Source: Acanthamoeba sp. SK_2022b (lineage: Eukaryota > Discosea > Longamoebia > Acanthamoebidae). Taken from it: a stretch of DNA of 12,840 nt. The notes under the pieces are model-generated. The model saw only the letters and a list, made by a program, of their open reading frames with translations. It was not told the DNA's origin and ran no database searches. Of the stretch, positions 7,961-12,840 are shown piece by piece. Location: assembly GCA_027943245.1 (NCBI GenBank), contig JANDJZ010001213.1, positions 1 to 12,840 on the forward strand, in the 5' to 3' direction. Position numbers and translations under genes: made by a program. Position 1 is the first letter of the stretch, and each line of letters opens with the position of its first letter.

Positions 7961-7979
7961 GGCGGCAACCTTCGCCGCC
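7961..7979 (+). terminator. Weak hairpin after kynA
   Basis: GGCGGC (7961-7966) and GCCGCC (7974-7979) form a 6-bp GC stem 18 bases after the kynA stop. No proper T run follows (TCTGTCCATTT), so termination would be partial at best. Confidence 0.3.
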
Positions 7980-8038
7980 TCTGTCCATTTCGCCGTTTGA
8001 CCGCATTTGCGGAAGGCTGAACGCCGAAGGACGACGAG

Positions 8039-8524
8039 ATGAGCAATCCCAACGCCCACGACATCAAGGTATTGAACGGACTGATCGAAACCACGCTGGA
8101 CAGCGCCGACGGTTATCGCGAAGCTGCCGGGGAAACCCAGGACGCCCATTATCGCGACCTGTTCGAACGCCGCAGCGCTGAACGCGCCAAGGTGGTCGAC
8201 GACCTGTCCGCCGCCGTGCGCGGCCTGGGCGGTGATCCAGAATCATCCGGCTCCATTCTGGCCAAGGCCCACCGCGCCTTTCTGGACGTGAAACACGCCC
8301 TGCTGCGCAATGATGATTCCGTCGTCGGTTCGATCAACAGCGGCGAGAACTTCATCGCCGACAAGTTCGAGAAGTCGCTGGAGGACGGCGCCATCTCGGC
8401 CACCACGCGCGAGATCATTCGCCGCGCCTATGCCGCGATCAAGACCGGGCACGATCAGATGGAGGGGCTGAAACACAGCCTGGAGGGCCAGCGCGACGCC
8501 TCCAACCCGCTGTTTCCGAACTAG
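8039..8524 (+). CDS. DUF2383 / PA2169-family four-helix-bundle protein
   Basis: A 161-residue soluble protein, predicted nearly all alpha-helical, matching the PA2169-type family: an N-terminal helix (IKVLNGLIETTLDSADGYREAA), a second helix with Phe-Arg-Ser-Glu-type spacing (YRDLFERRSAERAKVVDDL), a third (HRAFLDVKHAL) after a Gly-Gly-Asp-Pro loop, and a fourth (REIIRRAYAAIKTGHDQMEGL). The regular Glu/His/Asp pattern recalls ferritin-like bundles, but no metal site can be proven. No signal peptide. The ribosome binding site GAAGGA (8026-8031) lies 7 bases before ATG. Family members are often stress-associated, yet no confirmed function is known to me. Convergent with rplS, sharing the terminator at 8548-8575. 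Confidence 0.85.
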   Translation: MSNPNAHDIKVLNGLIETTLDSADGYREAAGETQDAHYRDLFERRSAERAKVVDDLSAAVRGLGGDPESSGSILAKAHRAFLDVKHALLRNDDSVVGSINSGENFIADKFEKSLEDGAISATTREIIRRAYAAIKTGHDQMEGLKHSLEGQRDASNPLFPN

Positions 8525-8547
8525 CGGATCCGCATCGTCCAAAGAAA

Positions 8548-8575
8548 AAGGCCCCGGCGCGATCGCCGGGGCCTT
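8548..8575. terminator. Bidirectional intrinsic terminator, chiefly for rplS
   Basis: A perfect 12-bp stem (8548-8559 with 8564-8575) with loop CGAT. On the minus strand it is followed by TTTTTCTTT, a good T tract, and so ends the trmD-rplS transcript. On the plus strand only TT-CGTCT follows, giving weaker termination for the DUF2383 gene. Confidence 0.88.
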
Positions 8576-8599
8576 CGTCTATTCCGTCAGAAGCAGGAT

Positions 8600-9025
8600 T
8601 TATGCTTCTTCGCTGGGCTTGTCGGCCGATCCGGTGACCGGAACGACGGCGCCCTTGGCCGGACGAACCGTCTGACGCTCGGCGATGCGCGCCGACTTAC
8701 CGCGACGGTCGCGCAGGTAGTACAGCTTGGCGCGACGCACGACGCCGCGGCGCTTCACTTCGATCGACTCGACGTTCGGCGACAGGATGGGGAACTTGCG
8801 CTCGACGCCTTCGCCGAACGAAATCTTGCGGACCGTGAAGGTCTCGTTCACGCCGCCGCCGTCACGGGCGATGCAGACGCCTTCGAAGGCCTGAACGCGC
8901 TCGCGCTCGCCTTCCTTGATCTTCACGTTGACGCGCAGGGTGTCGCCGGGCTGGAAGTCCGGGATCTTGCGGTCGCCCAGAACGCGGGCTTTTTCTTCGG
9001 CAGCGATCTGCTGAACGATATTCAT
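8600..9025 (-). CDS. rplS: 50S ribosomal protein L19
   Basis: A 141-residue ribosomal protein at the 30S-50S interface. The family core is clear: the N-terminal [11 protein letters not shown] helix, [29 protein letters not shown], the [29 protein letters not shown] segment and [18 protein letters not shown]. The C-terminus carries about 25 extra residues, rich in Pro, Val and Glu, as is common in alphaproteobacteria. The ATG at 9025 is one base after the trmD TAG (9029-9027), and its ribosome binding site (GAGGAG) lies inside the trmD 3' end, so the genes are translationally coupled. A frameshift in trmD could therefore affect L19 output. The gene itself is intact. Confidence 0.98.
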   Translation of the reverse strand: MNIVQQIAAEEKARVLGDRKIPDFQPGDTLRVNVKIKEGERERVQAFEGVCIARDGGGVNETFTVRKISFGEGVERKFPILSPNVESIEVKRRGVVRRAKLYYLRDRRGKSARIAERQTVRPAKGAVVPVTGSADKPSEEA

Positions 9026-9026
9026 T

Positions 9027-9762
9027 CTATTTCTCCTCGAGCTTTGCGCTCTTTACCTGTGATTTGGCGAGATGGGCCGCCCAGAGGTCTGGACGTCTCT
9101 CTCGCGTCGTTAGCTCCCGTTGCGCCTGACGCCATTGGTCGACCTTTTTGTGGTCGCCCGACAGCAGCACCTCGGGAATATCCAGCCCCTCGAACGTCCG
9201 CGGCCGCGTGTACTGCGGGTGTTCCAGAAGCCCATCCTCGAAGCTTTCCGACGACAGGCTGTCGCCTGAGCCGAGCACGCCGGGGATCAGTCTTACGCAC
9301 GCCTCGATCGCGACCATCGCCGCCGCCTCGCCGCCGGCGAGAACCGCGTCTCCGACCGAGACCTCCTCGAACCCGCGTGCGTCAAGCACCCGCTGGTCCA
9401 CCGAAACGGCCGCACAGCACGACGATCCCGTCGGCCCCACCCTTTTCAGGCGAGACCCATTCCTTGACGCGCGCCTGGGTCAGGGGCCTGCCCCTGGCGC
9501 TCATGTACAAAAGCGGCCGCTTTGGTCCCGACAGGCTATCGACCGCCCGAGCCACAACGTCCGCCTTAAGCACAGCACCTGGCCCGCCACCCGCAGGAGT
9601 GTCGTCCAGGAAGCCGCGCGTATCTGTGGAAAAGGCGCGGATGTCAACCGTTTCAAGCTCCCACAGCCCCCTCTCGCGCCAGGCCGTGCCGATCAGCGAC
9701 ACGCCGAGCGGGCCGGGAAAGGCGTCGGGGAACATGGTCAGGACGGTCGCAGTGAAGGGCAT
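9027..9762 (-). pseudogene. trmD: tRNA (guanine-37-N1)-methyltransferase TrmD, broken by a 5-nt deletion
   Basis: TrmD makes m1G37 next to the anticodon of Leu, Pro and Arg tRNAs with S-adenosylmethionine, preventing +1 frameshifting. The N-terminal part (9762-9403, 120 codons) has the typical FPDAFPGPLGVSL, DDTPAGGGPGAVLKADV and GRPLTQ blocks. It runs through VLCGRF and then leaves frame, stopping six codons later. The C-terminal part resumes at 9401 with VDQRVLDARGFEEVSVGDAVLAGGEAA (the trefoil-knot cofactor site), LIPGVLG and HPQYTRP, then SGDH. The family has Phe/Tyr-Glu-Gly-Val-Asp here; only one base (9402) stands where the Glu-Gly codons belong, so 5 nt are missing. Restoring that length gives about 246 residues, normal for the family. 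As TrmD is usually essential, a sequence error is likely; a real defect is possible. Confidence 0.9.
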
Positions 9763-9783
9763 GGCGGCGGCTCATACACATAA

Positions 9784-9801
9784 AGTCGGAAAACTCCGAC
9801 T
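9784..9801. other. Small hairpin just upstream of trmD
   Basis: AGTCGGA (9784-9790) and TCCGACT (9795-9801) form a perfect 7-bp stem with a four-base loop. On the minus strand the stem is followed by TTTATGTG, a short T run, 22 bases before the trmD ATG. It could be a weak terminator for read-through from DUF885 or a structure in the trmD leader. Confidence 0.4.
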
Positions 9802-9810
9802 CTGAGCTTT

Positions 9811-9862
9811 CCCTCCCCGTGCCGGGGAGGGTGGCTGAGCGCAGCGAAGCCGGGTGGGGAGG
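9811..9862 (+). repeat. REP-like intergenic palindromic repeat, copy 1
   Basis: The unit begins with a hairpin: CCCTCCCC (9811-9818), five-base loop, GGGGAGGG (9824-9831). It continues TGGCTGAGCGCAGCGAAGCC and ends GGGTGGGGAGG. Copy 2 at 9906-9953 is the same element in reverse orientation. I associate such units with repeats scattered between genes in Caulobacterales and Sphingomonadales; copy number here needs a genome search. Confidence 0.7.
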
Positions 9863-9905
9863 AACGGCGGCCAAGCGCGTGACGCGCCTCGAATGCGTCG
9901 CCTTG

Positions 9906-9953
9906 CCGTCCCCACCCGGTCGCTACGCGACCACCCTCCCCCGAGGGGGAGGG
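9906..9953 (-). repeat. REP-like intergenic palindromic repeat, inverted copy 2
   Basis: Read on the minus strand, the unit gives CCCTCCCCCTCGGGGGAGGGTGG, then a hairpin GGTCGC-GTA-GCGACC, then GGGTGGGGACGG (written here in segments). Both ends match copy 1 at 9811-9862; the middle hairpin differs in sequence. The copies are separated by 43 bases and could fold together into one large cruciform or RNA stem between DUF885 and trmD. Confidence 0.7.
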
Positions 9954-9962
9954 AGAGGCCGT

Positions 9963-11797
9963 TTAGTTCGCTGGCTTGCCGCCGCCCGCTGCGATCCAGG
10001 CGTTGACCTGATCCTCCAGCACGTCCAGCGGCACGGAGCCGGAACCCAGCACAACGGCGTGGAAGTCCTTGATGTCGGAGCGGTCGCCCAGGGACGCACG
10101 GGCCTTGTCGCGCAGTTCCTCGATCTTCAGTTCGCCGATCTTGTAGCTGGTCGCCTGGCCGGGGTTGGTGATGTAGCGCTCGACTTCCTTGACGATGTCG
10201 CGTTCCGACAGCAGCGAGTTCTGGCGGAAATAGTCGATCGCCTGTTCACGGCTCCAGCGTTTGGCGTGCAGGCCCGTGTCGGTCACCAGGCGCACCGCCC
10301 GCCACAGCTCGGTCGAGAGACGGCCGAAGTCGGAATAGGGGTCCTGATAGAAGCCCATCTCCTTGCCCAGACGCTCTGCATAAAGTCCCCAACCCTCGGC
10401 GTATGCGCCGTAACCCCCGAAACGACGGAAACGCGGCAGGCCCTCGATCTCCTGCGCATAGGCGATCTGGAAATGGTGGCCCGGCGCGCCCTCGTGATAG
10501 CTGATGCCTCAATCTGGGGCTTCAGGACCTGGGTCATGTCCGACAGGTTGACGTAGTAGATGCCGGGGCGCGAACCGTCAGGGGCCGGGGCGTTATAGAA
10601 GGCGATGGCCGCCGTCGCCTCGCGGAACGGTTCGACCGCGCGGACCTCCAGCGCCGCCTTGGGCAGGGTCGAGAACCACTGCGGCGCCACGTCCATCACC
10701 TGGGCGACGAAGGCGCGGGCGTCGGTCAGATACTGTTCTTTGCCCTCAGCCGTGTTCGGATACTGGAAGCGCGGATCGGTCTTCAGCAAGACGAAGAAGT
10801 CCTGCAGCGAGCCGGTGAAGCCGATCTGGGCCTTGACCGCCTCCATCTCGCGCTGGATGCGGGCGACCTCTTGCAGGCCCGTCTGGTGGATCTGGTCGGC
10901 GGTCAGGTCGGTCGTGGTCGAGAGCTGGAGGCGGGCGTTGTAATAGGCCTCGCCGTCCGGCAGGCGCCAGACGCCTGCGTCGCTGTCGGCTTGAGGCTGA
11001 ACCTGGGTCAGGGCGGTCAGGACCGTCTCGAACCCGCGCTTGTAGGAGCCGGTCAGGGCGGTGCGGGCCGAGGCCAGCAGCCGGTCCTTGGCCGCCTGGT
11101 CCGTGTCGAGGGCAGCGACCTTCTTCTGGAAGTCGGCCCAGACCGGGTTGTCGGCGCCGGTGTCGAACGGGGCGCCGGTGATGACGTTGCGGGTGCTGTC
11201 CAGCGAGGGCTGGAAGACGAACCGGGGCGAGACGACGCCGGCGGCGGCGCGCGTCTTCAGGGTGGCGGCGACCTGATCCATCTGGCGCTCGGCGTCGTTC
11301 AGACGGGCCACATAGGCCTCGGCGTCCGAGACGCTGGCGACGCGGTGATTATTGATCAGGAAGATCGGCAGGCTGGTCGTCGGATTGCCCATGGCCGTGA
11401 ACTGGAAGCTCCAGTTGCGCCACTGGTTGGAGGTACGGGCCTGTTCAACGCCGTATTCGAACATCCGCCACGATAGTTTCGCCTGCGGGCTGAGCTTGGC
11501 CGGATCGAACTGGGCCTTCATCTGGGCCAACTGGGCCTCCTGCAGCGCCAGGGCCCGGTCCGCGGCGGCGTCGGAGACATCATCCAGCTTGTCGTAATCC
11601 GTCTTCAGGCCCAGGGCGGTCATTGACTGGGGACTGAGGGCGATGCGGGCCTGGAAGGCCTGTTCGAAGAAGGCGTTCAGCCGGGCGTCCTCGCTCTGGG
11701 CCGCTGCGGCCGGAGCGACAGGCGTGGTCTGGGCCAAGGCCGGCGCACCGGGCAGGACGGCCATGACGGCCACGGACGAAATCAGGAAACGACGCAT
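9963..11797 (-). pseudogene. Secreted DUF885-family protein (putative metallopeptidase-like), frameshifted
   Basis: A long exported protein of about 611 residues if the frame is joined. The ATG at 11797 follows GAGGGG and opens a signal peptide ending ALA-Q near residue 22. The N-terminal 430 or so residues read normally through FREATAAIAFYNAP, RPGIYYVNLSD and KPQIEA. The frame then breaks near 10504-10510. One frame over, it resumes with SYHEGAPGHHFQIAY, the family's zinc-site-like His-Glu-x-x-x-Gly-His-His motif, then GYGAYAEGWGLYAERLG and a helical C-terminus ending at 9963. One missing base explains the break. DUF885 proteins resemble zinc peptidases and are often secreted in Caulobacterales, but substrates are unknown. 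The open frame upstream of 11797 to 12100 is not coding. Confidence 0.88.
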
Positions 11798-11969
11798 CAA
11801 CAACCCCTCAGAAGCGAAGCGGGCAGCTTCGACGCCATCGGCGCCCGGCGCAATGGCCTGCGCCGTTTCGGCCTTGCGGTGTTCCGTCGCTGTCCGCCGC
11901 CAAGGCCATGCAACCGGAAACCGCGATCGGCGTTTCGACAGCTTGACCATACAAGAAGGGGTTCTCTCC

Positions 11970-12107
11970 ATGCGCAAGATCATCGCTCTGTCCGTCGTCG
12001 CCGCCGCCCTGGCCGTGTCGGCCTGCAACACCATTTCCGGCGTCGGACGCGATGTGGCGGCGGCGGGTTCGGCCGTCAGCTCGACCGCCGAGAGCGCCAA
12101 GAAATAG
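11970..12107 (+). CDS. Entericidin A/B-family small lipoprotein
   Basis: A 45-residue lipoprotein precursor. Residues 1-18 are a lipoprotein signal peptide, with the lipobox Val-Ser-Ala-Cys and acylated Cys19. The short mature part has the family pattern Asn-Thr-Ile-x-Gly-x-Gly-x-Asp, then a helix rich in Ala, Ser and Gly ending Glu-Ser-Ala-Lys-Lys. The ribosome binding site AAGAAGGGG (11953-11961) is 8 bases before the ATG. In enterobacteria the entericidin A/B pair was described as an antidote/bacteriolytic toxin locus. Single copies like this one are common in alphaproteobacteria, and their role is unclear. Divergent from DUF885 with a 172-base gap in which I see no confident promoter. Confidence 0.88.
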   Translation: MRKIIALSVVAAALAVSACNTISGVGRDVAAAGSAVSSTAESAKK

Positions 12108-12198
12108 TCGGGGCGACGCCCTGCCGACCGGCCGATCCTGCGGGAACAGTCGTTCTCGGCCGTCTGTATTAGCGGTGTTATGCTCGGACGGCCTCAGC

Positions 12199-12204
12199 AG
12201 GAGA
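12199..12204 (+). promoter_or_regulatory. Ribosome binding site without a matching start codon before the YidB gene
   Basis: AGGAGA is a good site, but 6 bases downstream stands ATA (12211-12213), not ATG, and that frame stops at TGA 12223-12225. The coding frame of the YidB gene is one base over. This suggests a damaged or misread 5' end. Confidence 0.45.
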
Positions 12205-12235
12205 CGGACCATAAGACTCTCGTGACAGCGGCGTA

Positions 12236-12616
12236 TTGAACGGTCTGGGCGATGACGCCGCGGGCGGTCTGGGCGATCTGCTGAAAGGGCAGGGCGGCGT
12301 CGGCGGTCTGGTGGAGAAATTCAACCAGGCCGGGCTCGGCGACGTGGTCGGCTCCTGGGTCGGCAAGGGCGCCAACGCCGCAATTTCGGCCGAGCAGATC
12401 CAGGCCGTCATCGGCCATGGCCCTATCGCTGACATCGCCGCCAAGATGGGCATCTCGCCGCAACAGGCCAGCGAAACCCTGGCCGGACTGTTGCCCGAGG
12501 CCATCGACCGGCTGACGCCGGGCGGTCAGACCGCCGGGGCCGATGACCTGTTGAACAAACTGCCGGGCGGTTTTGGCGGCCTGGGCGGAATGATCGGCGG
12601 CTTCCTCAAGCGCTGA
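12236..12616 (+). CDS. YidB/DUF937-family protein, 5' end uncertain
   Basis: A soluble protein of about 126 visible residues. The YidB-like domain is clear: LVEKFNQAGLGDVVGSWVGKGANAAIS, then QIQAVIGHGPIADIAAKMGIS, then LAGLLPEAIDRLTPGGQ, with Gly-rich linkers at both ends and a C-terminus ending in FLKR. The family is widespread and uncharacterised. The start is doubtful. TTG 12236 has no ribosome binding site, and the frame is open back to 12215 without ATG or GTG. A good site (12199-12204) points to 12211, where ATA stands in another frame. Relatives usually have some ten more N-terminal residues, roughly what lies between 12211 and 12236. Its 3' end overlaps the convergent transporter gene by 11 bases. 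Confidence 0.8.
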   Translation: MNGLGDDAAGGLGDLLKGQGGVGGLVEKFNQAGLGDVVGSWVGKGANAAISAEQIQAVIGHGPIADIAAKMGISPQQASETLAGLLPEAIDRLTPGGQTAGADDLLNKLPGGFGGLGGMIGGFLKR

Positions 12617-12840
12617 TGGACTTGGCCGCCTTGCGGGTTTCCAGCGTCAGCCTGATCCATTCCAGCGCGCAGAACAGCACGGCGATCAGACCCAGCGCGG
12701 CGGCGAACTGGAACATGGGCGCAAACCCTGCCCGGTCCACCAGTTCGCCGAGCGGCGCCCGCCCCAGGGTGCCGATCAGCAGGGCCAAAGAGGTGAAGAC
12801 GGCGAACTGAACCGCGCCGAACAACCGGTTCGACAGCGCC
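12606..12840 (-). CDS. C-terminal end of an MFS-like membrane transporter, 5' part outside window
   Basis: The frame is open to the window edge, so the visible 77 codons are the C-terminus of a longer protein. Two hydrophobic segments are present: one around QFAVFTSLALLIGTLG and one around FQFAAALGLIAVLFCALEWI. The Gly-Arg-Ala-Pro-Leu-Gly-Glu-Leu-Val-Asp linker and the pattern of the last two helices resemble the end of major facilitator superfamily proteins, such as AmpG-type members. The tail is short and basic. The assignment is tentative because only the last two helices are seen. Converges on the YidB gene with an 11-base overlap. Confidence 0.55.
   Translation of the reverse strand, partial: ALSNRLFGAVQFAVFTSLALLIGTLGRAPLGELVDRAGFAPMFQFAAALGLIAVLFCALEWIRLTLETRKAAKSISA

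Noticed and set aside
7964..7999. GGCAAC...CGTTTG before the DUF2383 gene as a general-stress (EcfG) promoter
   Set aside because: The spacing is 24 bases, whereas EcfG promoters have about 16-17, and the -35 match is imperfect.
9027..9762. Two overlapping separate minus-strand genes (9762-9382 and 9440-9027)
   Set aside because: The two frames code the N- and C-terminal halves of one TrmD and join at a single conserved motif, so they are one broken gene.
11916..11934. GGAAAC...CGTT before the entericidin gene as an EcfG promoter
   Set aside because: Only 9 bases separate the elements, too short for this sigma factor.
11798..12100. Upstream extension of the DUF885 frame by 101 codons
   Set aside because: It runs antisense through the entericidin gene and places the obvious signal peptide at position 102. 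The ATG at 11797 has a good ribosome binding site.
12144..12155. GAAC-AGTC-GTTC, a Bacillus-type LexA box
   Set aside because: Alphaproteobacterial LexA uses a different direct-repeat motif. An eight-base match is expected by chance in a window this size, and no damage-response gene adjoins it.

Overview
The window is GC-rich, tightly packed chromosomal DNA, most likely from an alphaproteobacterium of the Caulobacterales (Brevundimonas/Caulobacter-like). That placement is inference, resting on the style of GroEL, PGI and TrmD, the small entericidin, glycine-zipper and DUF2383 proteins, and an intergenic palindromic repeat of a kind I associate with this order. I see no RNA gene, insertion sequence, prophage or CRISPR array.

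Layout. 2-1168 (+) is the 3' two thirds of pgi, ending at a terminator shared with a convergent secreted glycine-zipper protein (1227-1688, -). A 346-nt gap (1689-2034) holds the control region of groES-groEL (2035-4021, +): a sigma-32-like promoter and a CIRCE operator with a degenerate right arm, plus a second inverted repeat nearer the glycine-zipper gene. After the groEL terminator lies a GcvA-type LysR regulator (4087-5031, -), divergent from a 58-residue ORF with a very strong ribosome binding site (5119-5295, +). A LysR-type box overlaps the regulator's start codon. A plus-strand run follows: a membrane acyltransferase-3 protein (about 5376-6505), a secreted CHAP-domain protein (6554-7102), tryptophan 2,3-dioxygenase kynA (7145-7942) and a DUF2383 four-helix-bundle protein (8039-8524).

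A bidirectional terminator separates these from a minus-strand block, read from high to low coordinates: a secreted DUF885 protein (11797-9963), an inverted pair of palindromic repeats (9811-9953), trmD (9762-9027) and rplS (9025-8600). On the right edge are an entericidin lipoprotein (11970-12107, +), a YidB/DUF937 protein (12236-12616, +) and the 3' end of an MFS-like transporter (12606-12840, -).

The most notable observation is that several genes are broken by small indels. trmD lacks 5 nt exactly at its conserved Gly-Arg-Phe-Glu-Gly-Val-Asp motif. DUF885 lacks 1 nt just before its His-Glu...Gly-His-His motif. The acyltransferase appears to lack 1 nt after eight codons, and two histidines usually seen in its family are also replaced. 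The YidB gene has no good start codon at the expected distance from its ribosome binding site. Because trmD is usually essential or nearly so, consensus sequencing errors are the simplest explanation for at least part of this. I did not find a convincing new multi-gene system: the genes are mostly housekeeping and envelope functions.
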